Shown: positions 11,106-22,579, counted from the stretch's first letter. The stretch is 64,000 nucleotides of DNA from Sycobia sp. Sy_11 (GCA_018907035.1 JACCIC010000039.1:3123501-3187500); one strand, 5' to 3'. The notes: generated from the letters alone by a model not told the origin. Translations and numbers: made by a program.

Positions 11106-13020
11106 CATAATATAATAAGAATTGCTGCGAATTCGAGAGTTTATTGTTTAGCCTGATATCCAGCCCGTTTTTCTCTTCGCGACATCGACCGATTGCCGCT
11201 TTTCTCTGCGTTCTTTCAATTTATACGTAAGAGGTCAGCGTTAAATTGTCAACGTTATTTGGTCCGCTGAGGAGTTACAATAGTAATTTTTGTCAATGGC
11301 ACATCTCGAATAATCCTTCACATTCAATTGTGCGTTGAAAATTTGAGTATATTGCTTTTCTCAACGGCTGCCGTCTTCGCTCTTATACGGATCCAGTAAA
11401 AAATAGGCTTTAAAACACAAAACAAAAAAAAAACGAAAAAAAAATACTTTACTTAAATATGAGATCATAAAAATTTGAACTGACCGTGCCTTTTATTTGC
11501 ATTCGTTCTACATTACCGCGAAGTTTTTAGAAAATGCTTAGAAGTGTGAGCGGTTTTTGAAAATTTGATTGATAAATTTTGATCGAGAAATTTTCCAAAC
11601 GTTCTTACATCTACCTCGTTCGACTGATTTGAATCTCGGAGAAGTCCAAGCAGCAAAGCGTATACGTAAATAAACGCGCTGACGACTAAAATTTACAGTA
11701 TTGCATCGATAATAGTCTTTAAACACAAAACACCTTTAGCACGTCGTTGCATTGAAGCATTAGTCTGGCGGTAAGAAATCCTTTGACATACGTGAAATAT
11801 TCTCGTATCGATTTACGTATCGATTTTTATTAAATTGAATTTAAGATTTTGAGAATAATATATTGGTGTTTTTTACTTTTATACTTCTGTCGCGTGAATT
11901 ATATAAGATTGTATATTCTTATATATATCATGGGATTTTCAACATATATTAACACTTAAAAAGGAAAAAGAAAAGAACTTACACTTTTGATACTGTCGAG
12001 CATCATTTTTTTGCGTAATAATATTAATGTATGATGGCATTAAAAGGCTAATGTTTCCGCATGTAGAATGATTCGCGGCCATTTGTCTGTTTCTGAAAAA
12101 TGGGAAGTTCGATTGAAGCATTTCGAGGATATTAAAGCCGACGTCGTGAGACGTTTCCTCAAAATTTCAATTAAAATCCACGCTACACGCGTGCATGGGA
12201 TAAACGAGTTTTTAAATTTAATAAAAATTTTCAAAACGAGTTTTGAGCCTTCAAGTCATCTCGCCGGAAAAAAAGAGAAAAGAATTTGGATAAAAATTTA
12301 ATTAAGCACGCCAAGTGAAAAATTAAGTTTTCAAGAACGAGAGTAATTTCTAGAGTTTTCATCCAAGCGCGAATCGACCATTTGCTCGGGATAATTTTTA
12401 AGATCCAAAATTCGAATTTGATTCACAACGCTTGGCGATAGTTCCTAAGCTCATAATGCTTGCATAAAAGATTTAAATTAATAAGTAAATTATGTCTTTA
12501 GCGACGAAATTCAAAATATCGCTGATAATGCTCACAAAATCAGCTACGAAGCAAATGACGGATTTTTCACTATAACATATCAATTGTCAATGGAATAATA
12601 ACGGATAACCTCATAAAATTAATTAATTTATTGTCTGTTAGACTCGATTGTAAAGACATTATTTTATGATTAACAATTTTTCTTCATTATTTTACTACGT
12701 TTTAAGAATAAACTTTTCCAAATAAATTTGAATTCAATTATATTTCATTTTTTTTATTATCTATCGTACACTGAAAAAATAACTCATGGATGTAGTTGAA
12801 CTATATAGGATATCACTGCATTACATCGCGCGCTTATTCGTTTCTGACCCGTGCTTGCAATTTTCAAGGCCTTATCGTATTGATAAGACGATGGAAAATT
12901 TATTTGAAAATTCTACCGAAACAGAGAGAGAGACAGAGAGAGAGAGTCACTTCATAAAAGTAAACCTAATGGGAATCGTGGCAGATCGTGCTCTTTCCTC
13001 TATATAAAAGAAAATAAAAT
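11104..13020. other. Long AT-rich spacer, no gene seen
   Basis: Overlapping short frames on both strands around 12040-12300 are AT-biased and lack splice support. A short GA-rich patch lies at 12922-12946. Confidence 0.5.
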
Positions 13021-13604
13021 CTCAAGCCAAAACAATGGGTGTTAAAGCTATATATACATGTATACAGACACACACACACACCTATATATAAGACGAAAGT
13101 CATTCTCCCGCAGACTGGCACAGTTAACCGAGGAAAAAAGGATGGAAAGATAAAAAGAAGACGGTGCGAGGGGGGAGGAAGGAGGGGAGGGGGGAAGGAG
13201 GAAGAACGAAAAGTGCCCCAACCCGATCTCGAGCTGTGGTAAATTTCTTCGACCGCTCGCCTCTGCATCGGCAGGCAGCGGCCAACGAGCACGCATTATA
13301 TAGCGATGACACACATACCCCGTACATGACCGCGCGCAACTGATGCGCGGAGCACTACGGGCACTGACGCATAAAACGCGCACGCCTCGCTCGCGCGCGC
13401 GCATTCAGACGTGCGTGCATGTATACATATATGTATATATATATGTATATATATGTATATATATATGTATGTGTGCATGTATGCGTATATATACACACTC
13501 GACTCTCTCCTCATTTCTTTTCTTTCTCCTCGTACCTCACACCACCTCTCTTGCCGCGGGAGACGCGCGCGCGTGCGTGCCGCGCGAGCGCGGTTTTGCG
13601 AGGG

Positions 13605-13606
<2 letters not shown>

Positions 13607-13649
<43 letters not shown>
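13607..13649. repeat. (GA)n microsatellite
   Basis: About 20 GA units. Confidence 0.97.
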
Positions 13650-13652
<3 letters not shown>

Positions 13653-13936
13653 AGATAGGAAGTATGTATAAGGGAACTCCGCGCGATTTGGAAAACCCGA
13701 GTCGCTCGCTTGCTCGCTCGCTCGCTCGCGCGCACGGCCTTCAAGGCCGCGACGCGCCGCTGCGTGCCCGACGTGACGGGAGGAGGAACGGCGAAAGAAA
13801 TGCACGCGGCGTCGCGAGGAGCGCGGAAGCGGGGGAAAGAGACGAGCGAGAGAGCGGGAAGGGGGGGGGCAGGAGGAGGAGATGGGGTGAGCAGCGGACC
13901 AGGGAAAGGTGACTGGTTTCGCTGGCTTATATATAC

Positions 13937-13939
<3 letters not shown>

Positions 13940-14002
<63 letters not shown>

Positions 14003-14004
14003 AT
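13940..14004. repeat. (AT)n microsatellite with (GTAT)n tail
   Basis: About 25 AT units, then GTATGTATGTAT. Confidence 0.97.
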
Positions 14005-14458
14005 GTGTCTCGAGGTTGTAATCAGCGAGCGAAGACCGGTTGCCAATGCACGCTGCTCGTATACCGCGCTCTGCTGACACACGAGCATGCCGATTTTTAA
14101 ATACCGCGAGTGTGCCCGAAATGAAAAAAAAAAAAAAAACAAAAGCAAAAGCAAAAGAACACCGTTCGTTCGTACATTCGTATGTAATATGCGCGCACGG
14201 CCCTTTGTACAATTTGAGCGGGTTCGCGAACGCCCCCCCCCCTCTCTGCTGGCCTCTCAGGAAGCCGACGAGCTCGGCGTGGGTCCTGAGACACAAAGCC
14301 CACTATCAACGCGTAGCAGGTAGTTCTCGAATTCTAAAAAAAATGCAAAGAGCGCGCGGATCGCTCGCGACGCGCGTAAAGGCAGCGCGTATGGAAACGG
14401 AATAGTTCGACTTTGTGTTTTTTTTTTCTATCAGCGGCAGGATTTTTCATTTTTGCAG

Positions 14459-14581
14459 AGATACTTTTGGGCGCGACAGCTCCAATTCATTATACTTCGA
14501 CAAATCTGTGATATTTCGAGCTACCGACTGACAAAAAATTTTTGCCAGTATTTAAACAAAGATTTATTGCAATCCACCTAG
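14459..14581 (+). CDS. Weak candidate 3'-terminal exon
   Basis: A T-rich stretch ending in TTTTTGCAG (acceptor at 14457-14458) precedes 40 open codons beginning RYFWARQLQFIILRQ and ending at TAG 14579-14581. No good donor occurs inside, so it would be a last exon. The peptide is aromatic and hydrophobic, with codon use close to the AT-rich background. No AATAAA lies immediately downstream. The family is not recognised; chance is likely. Confidence 0.15.
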   Translation, partial: RYFWARQLQFIILRQICDISSYRLTKNFCQYLNKDLLQST

Positions 14582-15360
14582 ATAAAATGCTTTTTAATTT
14601 TTGAGAAATTTTATTTATTTAACTTCGACACGACTTTTATGCTTCGAATATATTTCTTTGTAATTTATATAAGCTATTTTTTAGACAATATCAAATAAAT
14701 ATTCTTAAATTAATAAATATTTTTATCGGTCTTAGAGTCTTTATAATAGAATATCTTGTTATTTTTATTATTTTTATTTTATTATATTATTATTTATAAT
14801 TTTTAATCTAATTTATTTTTAGTAATAAATTTTATTTTAAATTCATCGGGGGGTGATAGTAAACAAGGATAGTATGACTGTCATTATTCTAGTTTAATGT
14901 ATTACAGAATAAAGGCTGTAAGACCGATAAAAAATATTTATTGATTTCATTTCAAAACAGTCGGCATAAGTATAATTTTTAATTTTAATAAATATTCTTT
15001 CATCGGATTATGCATTACGATATTATTATTGTACAAGGAAACGAAAATCAACGTAACAATGCACCCTGGAATTCCTCAAGCTTTTTCTCCACACATTGCG
15101 AGCAGTCGCCTTTTAAACTCTATGTTAAAATTCCATGTCGCGTTAAAAAAGAAGTTCCGTTCAATGAAATAGAAACGCGTGAATTTGATTTTGTGCAACG
15201 GTCCAACAAATTCTACTAAATATCGTCCTCCCATCTCAAGGCTATGAATGTATGACACTGTCATCTATCGCTAATAATTTTCATAATTTCAATGTCCTTG
15301 GAAGTGAGTTAATGCCAACATAAACGCGAAATCGTCGATCGACTTAAGTAGGATCAATGT
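14582..15360. other. AT-rich spacer, no gene seen
   Basis: Very AT-rich at 14600-14840. Open frames at 15010-15264 on both strands lack splice sites or homology. Confidence 0.5.
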
Positions 15361-15368
15361 AACATTAA

Positions 15369-15545
15369 TGAGAGGCAATCTTCGGTAAAAGTAGTAATGG
15401 CCTGGCCATGGCGGACAAATCGTTCCCATTCGAGTTGTTAAGCATGCGCGGAACGCGATTTTTCGTCGATCTAGAAAATGACGAGAATAGCTTGGCAAAG
15501 GGTTGGCAGACAAACTGTGAGTGACAAATTGCACTGAAAAATTGC
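15369..15545. CDS. Short coding-like segment, both strands open
   Basis: On the plus strand an ATG in strong context (GGCCATGGC, ATG at 15408) opens 38 codons, MADKSFPFELLSMRGTRF and onward, ending at TGA 15522. A donor-like ACT|GTGAGT at 15517 would instead make it a first coding exon. On the minus strand the same DNA is open after an acceptor-like TTTTTCAG (near 15537) as a terminal exon that ends at TAA near 15370. Only one reading, if either, is real. No family is recognised, and codon bias is neutral on both strands. Confidence 0.22.
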
Positions 15546-15859
15546 AATGTGACTGATATCGCGGAATAAGGCTTTATCACAACAATTACAACCTACTTCT
15601 GACATATAATGGAATATCATTATTCAAGAAGATGCTATATTCGATCTCGAAATTTTCGATTCTATTTAAATTTTGTATAAATGGAATTCTAAGAACAATT
15701 TCTTTTTTATTAAGATGCTCTCGATCCTATATCTGTATTTTGCGAGCGAATTTTGTTTTTTTTTTTAAGGCGAAAAAAGGGAGAAATTAGCTTCATATAT
15801 TATAATTATATATTATGACTATATACGTATACATATATGTGCGTGTGTGGGTATAGCTC

Positions 15860-17280
15860 TTTACTCTCGTTTGACCCGCGCCTCGATTTTCGCGACCACG
15901 TTAACCGAGCGCCAAACGCCGGCAAAACGAATCCAGGTCGTACGCCGCTCGCGCGCAGTCGTGCTCGATTTAACGATTAGGCCCGTTTCCGAATAGTTGC
16001 GCTTAATTATGCTTGAAAAACAAAAAAAAAAAAGAAAGAAAAGAAAACAAAAAAAAAAACAGGTGACCGAGCACACGTTTCGTCCACCGATGCGCTCCAT
16101 TGCGTCCGTTTCCACGTTGACGCTTTTTTTTTTACCGATCAACGATCAAAACGGACTTACGCCCCTCGACGGGCAAATGAATCATTACGATAATCTCATA
16201 TATGGTGAATTAAGCGAATGCAGTTTAAGCAAGGTCCTGGAAAAAGTCCCCTGAGAATTATAATACAAAGCGAACATTAAGTTTTTCAATTTTCAAACGC
16301 GTTCTCGATGCCTGCGCTCAAATTCTTTTACACAATGCACGTCTCGTGGAATTTTCGAAAAAAATAGCCGAAACAAAACGTCCTCGGTAATATTATTTAC
16401 AAAATCGCTTATCCGCGTACGTGTAAAATTGCAATTTCATTGCTCGTTCCCTTATCACTCCATCATGATATAGGAACGCATTACACGACTACCGTACATA
16501 CGTTTCGAAAGCGACGTCGATTTTCAAAATTGCATACAAAGTTGTCGGTTGCGTGTAGGGTTTTTTGCACGCGTCAACATCTCCGATTATACGCATATAT
16601 TCACAGTGCACGTAGGTGTGGGTGAAAAAAAAAATGTGAACGATATCGCTGAATACATTTACAGAAGCGCATTATTCGAGAAATACGTTCGTACGAAAGT
16701 CGTATTGCAGTTTAATCGAAGGAATTTACCGAGTACATTGACTTTCACCCCAAGGTCATATTTCAAGGTCATTTTTACACTCCTCAATAAAGAGAGAATT
16801 CGAAGCGCAAATATTGTATACGGCATGTCCGGTTTTTTTTTTTTGTACCTCGAAGATCGTGAGAAGGACAATTTAACTGATTTTTAGGCGCTGCTGGCCA
16901 AGAGATCTGCCAGAGGTAATAGAGGGCGAAAAATGAGTAGGAGGAGGAGGAGGAGGAGACGAGATTTTCTTCACAGGTACGAATCACTATTTCCAATGGC
17001 CACGGAATTCTCGTCGCGCGCCACAATCCGAAGCGACGCAAAGGCCGGGCCTACACCGCACTGGGTAGAAAACGAAAGCCGAACGGTTGAGACGACGCTC
17101 GCGCCTGGCGTCGGCTTCAAAGTCAAGGTCACGAGTCAATTCCCCGGGCGAGACCATGCAATTTTTGAACGACGAGCCCACTTTCTTGAGCGTGTAACGA
17201 GGCCGTCGAAAGTCACCGCGGGAGTTATTCGTTACCATTTGCTACACACCCATGTATATAGTACATACGACTATGTGTAA
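15860..17280. other. Mixed spacer with short coding-like frames
   Basis: Contains an A-rich tract (16019-16060), an (AGG)n run at 16941-16959 and three AAGGTCA-type motifs (16751-16758, 16763-16771, 17123-17131). A frame ending at TAG 16885-16887 is open for about 110 codons but has no ATG near its start. The 16933-17280 frame starts in the AGG run. Neither has matching splice sites or a recognised domain. Confidence 0.35.
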
Positions 17281-17312
17281 TATATATATATATCTGTGTG
17301 TCTGCGCGTGCG

Positions 17313-17330
17313 TGTGTGTGTGTGTGTGTT
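17313..17330. repeat. Short (GT)n microsatellite
   Basis: GT run after a small TA run at 17280-17292. Confidence 0.9.
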
Positions 17331-17680
17331 ATCTGTCTCTAGGTACAAGCTAACTCACCGTACGATTCCCTCGCGTCGTTTCGGCGCGTTGAAGTCTCGC
17401 GACTGTCAACGTTTATAAGCAGATTCGCCCCTTCGTTGACGCATCGCCGTACGAAGGGGGCGTTTCGTTCGCGTCCGCTGCAGTTTGGACTTGCGAGCTT
17501 TTTTTTCTTCCCATTTGCTGCCGAACGCGATAGCAATTCGTCGAAGCAATTGCGATCTTTAATCGAACCGAGGCGCGTGCAATAATAATCAATCGATTAA
17601 ACTAAAAATTGCCCTCCATGTATTGAAATACCGAATCTTTTTTTTTGATGATTTTCCAGGGGCAGATCAATTTTTTCTTT
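17331..17680. other. Moderately GC-rich spacer
   Basis: No supported gene; a minus-strand frame (17339-17536) is arginine/serine-rich and unconvincing. Confidence 0.45.
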
Positions 17681-17692
17681 CCTTCGCCGCAG

Positions 17693-17730
17693 ATTCATTG
17701 CGACGTTGAGAGAGTATATTTTATCGACCG
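17693..17730 (+). CDS. Candidate mini-exon (IHCDVERVYFIDR)
   Basis: The acceptor is strong: TTTTTTCTTTCCTTCGCCGCAG ends at 17692. The 38-bp segment is open as IHCDVERVYFIDR and is followed by CCG|GTGATT. It starts in phase 0 and ends with two bases of a codon. That matches the one-base start of the segment at 19567. The donor is only moderate, and GTATAT inside is an alternative. No domain can be judged from 13 residues. Confidence 0.2.
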
Positions 17731-17739
17731 GTGATTATT

Positions 17740-18774
17740 TATTTTATTGTTATTCTATGCAAGAAAATTCATATATAAGAATTGTTTTCAAATATTTTGA
17801 AATATTTTATTGCTGGGTCATATGCACGCTGAAACGACGCATAAATTTTTCTTAAATTTTGCCAATAAACAATATTTTTACATCTTTTTAATATTTTGTA
17901 ACGTATATCATATATAAACATATACACGTAGACAATCAATGGGAAAAAAAATCAAGTCAATAGGTAATATAACTTTGAGATACATCTTTAAATTACAGTA
18001 ATCTCAACGTATAATTTATTGCAATTCGCCCGGTCCATTAATCTTTATTGTTCCATCCTAATTGTAGCTTTTCATAATTTATCAACTACAAATCATACAC
18101 GTTAATCGTATTTACCGTTAAGAAACGTACGGCTTAAAAAATGGAAAAAAAGGCAAAAAAAAATAAACATACGCTAATACGTGGAAATTTACATTTGCAC
18201 TACCAATCGGATCGCCAATTTTTCTCGCAAGAGGCGCATAAACACATTCCCATTGCGCGTTAGAGAAAAGAATTCCGTGTATAAATTTCCAGTTTCATTT
18301 TCGCGCTTGGCTATTTTCGAAATTGGCCGCGCTGTAAAACCTTTCCAAATGTTTCAACGAACACTGGTCGCAAGCTGTAAAAAGAACCTGTGCCTCGCGA
18401 GGAGGCTATTGAAGGTAAATAATATACGCGTGATATGCAATAGCGAAGCTTTAAGGCGGAATACTTGACGATGAAACGACGAATTATTCCGACTGATAAC
18501 TTGGCAGAAATCCGTCGCGCGAACGGTGAAAATCAATTTATCGGAGATAGAAGTGTAAAAAATGCGTTACTAGCCATTTAAGGGGATAATAGACATGTCA
18601 TAATACAGAACGTAAATAAGTAGAAAGATTTTTCGTAGTTTTATTAGTCGTATTTTGTGATTATATTTTTTAAGTATAAACAAGAGGTTGATCAAATTTT
18701 AATTCTGATACTCGTTTAATCTTTTTTATGTTATATCACAATTGTTGGAGCAACGTGGCCGGTCGTCGGCTTGA

Positions 18775-18775
<1 letters not shown>
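17740..18775. other. AT-rich spacer, no gene seen
   Basis: AT-rich. A 95-codon frame at 18181-18468 has background codon use and no splice support. Confidence 0.5.
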
Positions 18776-18776
<1 letters not shown>

Positions 18777-18817
<41 letters not shown>

Positions 18818-18830
18818 CCTCCCTCTCTCT
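18777..18830. repeat. (CT)n microsatellite, impure
   Basis: CT run with TTT and CCC interruptions. Confidence 0.94.
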
Positions 18831-19012
18831 CCTCTTCCTGCCTGTGTTTCATAAACGAGTATTGATGACGGCTAGAAAAATACACGTGCAGGACACACGC
18901 GCGAACGCTGCGACGTTTATGATCTCTTCTTAAAAGTACGAGATTGGCCCATCTGCCGTTTTATCGAGAAGGTCCTCTCTCCCCTTCCTCCTTCCCCTTC
19001 TTCAGTGAATCC

Positions 19013-19345
19013 TGGATTGATGCTCAGGAGGCACTTCGCGTTCGACCTCTGACCGAAACACATGTAAAGATATTGTCTTCGTTAGTTTGTTATTTCTTAG
19101 TTATTTTAGTTACCGTTGGTCTTATAGTCAGTAAGCGATATTCAAATGTAATAGAATTTAAGTTTGTACGTGAAAGTGACGCAAAGCAAAGAGGTGCTTC
19201 AGAGGGACAAGGTACAGGACCTTGTGGAGCTTCCATCCTACCTGGATCTCCGAGAGAGCTCCCGGCGGCACTTGTGCCCGGTGGCTGCTGTCTTGGTTAG
19301 GGCTGAACCCGTGCCCAAGACGTTGGGACCGAGACACAGAGCAGA
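19013..19345 (+). other. GC-rich, low-CpG coding-like patch of unknown origin
   Basis: After CCTTCCCCTTCTTCAG (acceptor-like, ends 19012) a short open segment, WIDAQEALRVRPLTETH, precedes GTAAAG. From about 19172 to 19345 base composition differs from the surroundings: GC-rich but CpG-poor, with about 66 percent G or C in the third position of the frame reading KEVLQRDKVQDLVELP and onward. All three plus frames are open for some distance. It could be a coding exon, a retroelement fragment or a transcribed non-coding exon. No family is recognised. Confidence 0.3.
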
Positions 19346-19566
19346 AGGTTATTCGCGGAGCTTCTCTTCCCCTCCCCCCTTTTTTGAACCTTATGCACTA
19401 TAAAATAACAGGAGTACTCCGTAGATGGTAAGAGCGTATACTTATATTAGCGACGCGTGTATTAGTATTGAATGTGTGTTGGATGAAAATATCCGATCGG
19501 ATTACATTGTTCGGCGATTCGAATCATTAGCTATATTTCGATCCATTTAATCTTCTTTTCTTGCAG

Positions 19567-19612
19567 TTTCTTTATTTTTATCGTCAGTTTTCATCAGTTC
19601 CTGTTATTTGAA
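19567..19612 (+). CDS. Candidate mini-exon, hydrophobic (FFIFIVSFHQFLLFE)
   Basis: A strong pyrimidine tract, ATCTTCTTTTCTTGCAG, ends at 19566, and GAA|GTACGT follows at 19613. The 46-bp segment has one leading base, then FFIFIVSFHQFLLFE, and ends at a codon boundary. The peptide is membrane-like, though T-rich DNA gives such peptides by chance. Its phase fits the end of the 17693-17730 segment, a 1-in-3 coincidence. Confidence 0.22.
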
Positions 19613-19887
19613 GTACGTTTCTAAACGATTTTCTCCTCGACTTTACATTCAATAACTGAATGCGTATACATATTTGTGTATTATTGCAAAAACGTTATCT
19701 TCACCAAATCGTTATAAAAGTCCTTTTTAAACTCATTTTCGAATCTACGGTACACGCGTGTAAAATAATTCCTCCTGTGTACATTATTTACAATTTTACT
19801 CTTTTCGCGCGGCGCGCGCAATGAATCATAATTCTTAACTATGGGCACCGAGTGCGCATCGAAGCGAAATACGAAACAACACTTACT

Positions 19888-19895
<8 letters not shown>

Positions 19896-19923
<28 letters not shown>
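19896..19923. repeat. (TA)n microsatellite
   Basis: About 14 TA units. A TTTA run follows at 19979-20002. Confidence 0.94.
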
Positions 19924-19928
<5 letters not shown>

Positions 19929-20039
19929 CATCGGCATCTTCTCACCCTGACAAAAACACCATTCGGCGGAAATAGCCGTTTTATTTATTTATTTATTTAT
20001 TTGTTTTTTCTCGAGAAAATTCCCCGGATTCGCGCGAAT

Positions 20040-20640
20040 GAAGTATACATTATATGCGGAGAATCGACTCCGTCCCCCCAGCCCCTCCCCCGTACACCGG
20101 CCTTGGCAACGCTCTTATCGCTCGGTAGATTTAACAAATTATACGGTCGCGCGAGGCGATTCCCCGCGCGTCCCGCTCATTACACACACACACACACACA
20201 CACACACGCACGCGCGCGCGCGCGCGCCTGTATACTTTTGCTGATTTTTTTTGCTTGTCTATACGTATGCCCAGTCTGCGCCCCACCCCCCTCCCTCGCC
20301 CGATTTTCTCCCCGTGTTCTACCCTTAATTTATTTCCGGATTGCCTCTGCTAGCCCCAGTCCGAAGTACTTTTCCACACCTCCTTTTTCACGAAACACGG
20401 CGCGTCCATTGAGGAAGAGGGGGGGGGGTGGGAGGGTAGGGCGTTAAGATGAAACATACTCGAACGCGTACCGTTCGCTAAATTATGACGGGGCAAAATT
20501 AATTTATTTATACGCGACGCGCTGCCGCGGCGACGGCGGCGGCGGCAGCGGCGCGCGAGCGGATTTATTATCGCATTGAATTTATCTGCCGTTTTAATAA
20601 TGCGCGCCGCGCGAGGATATGTAAGACACCTACGTTGATG
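20040..20640. promoter_or_regulatory. CpG-rich island with CA/CG alternation and CGG run
   Basis: GC-rich block. A (CA)n run passes into (CG)n at 20181-20228, a strong Z-DNA type tract. A (CGG)-rich patch at 20521-20549 has inverted arms GCTGCCGC/GCGGCAGC. Open frames are repeat-driven. Confidence 0.3.
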
Positions 20641-20722
20641 CGTTTTTACGGCCGCGTACATATATCTACGTATGTATGCCCGCGCATACATATGTACTTA
20701 TTCAATTTGGAATTAATTCAAT

Positions 20723-20726
<4 letters not shown>

Positions 20727-20769
<43 letters not shown>
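20727..20769. repeat. (AT)n microsatellite
   Basis: About 21 AT units. Confidence 0.96.
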
Positions 20770-20774
<5 letters not shown>

Positions 20775-20879
20775 GCAGGAGCAAGAGGTATGCGAGCGCC
20801 CGATCCTGTATATAATGTGTAGGCGATATGTGAAAAGATTATCAAAAAGAAAATTATAATACTTAGGTAGTGGATATAT

Positions 20880-20882
<3 letters not shown>

Positions 20883-20936
<54 letters not shown>

Positions 20937-20951
20937 GAGAGAGAGAGAGAG
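20883..20951. repeat. (TA)n then (GA)n compound microsatellite
   Basis: TA 20883-20931, short linker, GA 20936-20951. Confidence 0.96.
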
Positions 20952-21430
20952 GATGTATTCAAATATGCCTTTTCAATTTTATGTTTTACTTATATGTTCT
21001 CATATACATTTAATCAGTTCTTGCATATTGGAGAATATATAGTTTGTCAACGTGTAATTTCATTTAATTTAATATATATTTTCGAATCGAAGCTTTAAAG
21101 TTTTTCCACTGTTCAAGTAATTAATTATTATTGCAATAGCGCGCGGAAGAAAATATAATAATTCCCGCAGAAAAATCTATGAAAAAAAAAAAAAAACAAA
21201 AATACAAAAAAAAAAGAAAAAGCAGGAAAACTTGAAGACGCAATACGCAAACCTGAAATTTACATATTGCTCACCTTGAGTGTACAGGCCATCGATCCTT
21301 ATATCGAAAATATGCCGCGTTATTTGCGATATTTAATTTAATCGGTTTGCTTTCGACGTTATAATATACTCGCGGTCGACGGTCTCTCTTGATTATTATA
21401 TTTGGCGATTTAAGTATGCAGGTTGTTTAT
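20952..21430. other. AT-rich spacer, no gene seen
   Basis: Includes an A-rich tract at 21180-21225. Confidence 0.5.
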
Positions 21431-21432
21431 AC

Positions 21433-21485
<53 letters not shown>
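21431..21485. repeat. (CATA)n then (TA)n microsatellite
   Basis: Compound run starting ACATACATACATACAT. Confidence 0.96.
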
Positions 21486-21487
<2 letters not shown>

Positions 21488-22355
21488 AAATCGACTCGCT
21501 GACAGTTTTATGACCCAAGAGTTAATTGAAGTAATTAACAAAATTATGGGAGTTAATTTGAGAGAACGCGATAAATCATATCGTAATATGTAAACTTCGA
21601 TAGATCGGCATCGTAAAATTCATTCCCATAACCCATAAAAGCATGAATATGATTTCAAGATTTTTCAAGTCTCTATTGAATAAACAGAATATCTATATAA
21701 AACGTGGCTAGTTTGTTTTTTTTTTTTTAAATGAGAGAGTACGCGATTCAGTGACGTTATTATTATTGGCTAAAGGCGCGCATTCGACAAAAACGAAGCG
21801 CTTTTGTCACGGATCTCACATTTCCTGTTGAAGTATGCATGCATAAATACATTTGTATATTTACGACGAATGGTGGTTCGTACTATGAGCGTATAGACAA
21901 AAATTCATCTTTTTCTTTCATTTCCAAATTTTCTGCTGTAGTCCTTCAAAAAAAAAAAACAAAATAAAAAGTTCAAAGCGTTTTTTTTTATATTACTCTA
22001 GATTTGTAACGGTTGATCATTAGATTTCATAAGTAGTAATATTTTCCAGTCTTTTGAGTAAGGTAGATTCTTACGTAAATTAAATTTAAAATCTAAATAA
22101 GCCGCGGAGAAGAATTACTTTTTTTTTTATAATAAAGCTTACGATTGTTTAAATAGGAAAATTTGTTATTATTATTACACTATTCGTGATTAAAAATTCT
22201 GTTGCAACGGAATTTGGCTTAAGTATGGCACAAAATGCGTATGTCACGAAGACTGGGAAAAGCGTCGAGCTTGCTGACTGTTTCGCGACCGTAAAGCACG
22301 TCAAACCAGTCTCGTGTGCAAACTGCGCTCTTCTCAAATGCCTCGGATCTCGTAC
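21486..22355. other. AT-rich spacer leading to a coding-like patch
   Basis: Frames from 22149 to 22421 are open on both strands and moderately GC-richer than the surroundings; see the two exon candidates that follow. Confidence 0.4.
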
Positions 22356-22443
22356 CTTGAACTTGATAATTTCTCGACCTCCCACGACAAGTAAAACGAT
22401 TTCTTGAACCTGCTTCACCAAGTATCTCGGCTCAATTTCATTT
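22356..22443 (-). CDS. Candidate internal exon, minus strand
   Basis: On the minus strand an acceptor reading CTTTTCGTACCTGAACCAG precedes an 88-bp segment that ends in AAG|GTACGA, a good donor. One leading base is followed by 29 codons, including YLVKQVQEIVLLVVGGREII, and the exon ends at a codon boundary. The alternation of hydrophobic and charged residues looks like a real beta-rich fold, and the VLLVVGG motif is loosely like a PDZ strand, which I do not press. The frame stays open beyond the donor to a stop near 22149, so read-through is possible. It competes with the plus-strand candidate 39 bp away. Confidence 0.35.
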
Positions 22444-22481
22444 CTGGTTCAGGTACGAAAAGTACAATTTTTTTTTAACAG

Positions 22482-22530
22482 TGTCTCATTCGACGCAGAA
22501 TACTATTGTCCGTATATAATTAATGAAATG
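22482..22530 (+). CDS. Candidate exon (VSFDAEYYCPYIINEM)
   Basis: AATTTTTTTTTAACAG ends at 22481. The 49-bp segment has one leading base, reads VSFDAEYYCPYIINEM and ends at ATG|GTATTG, a modest donor. The frame stays open to TAG near 22578, so a terminal exon of 32 codons is also possible. Its end phase (0) fits the start of the 26286 exon. No family is recognised, and it lies almost against an opposite-strand candidate. Confidence 0.22.
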
Positions 22531-22579
22531 GTATTGTCGATTATGCCTTCTCACTGTGCAGTTTCCATTGCGCGATAGG

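Larger units (their letters stand above)
13100..14400. promoter_or_regulatory. Large CpG-rich island with microsatellites
   Basis: GC-rich block of about 1.3 kb. It contains G-rich strings (13169-13200, 13860-13890), an interrupted TA/TG tract (13424-13490), a GA run (13607-13649), a TA run (13940-14004) and a poly-A followed by CAAAAG units (14123-14158). The many long frames here (up to 261 codons) are built from RERER, SLSLS and YIYIY repeats plus arginine-rich GC translation. By composition a promoter-type island. Confidence 0.3.

Noticed and set aside
13511..14296. Long minus-strand frame of 261 codons
   Set aside because: It is a translation of CT and TA microsatellites joined by GC-rich filler (SLSLSL, YIYIYI); no domain.
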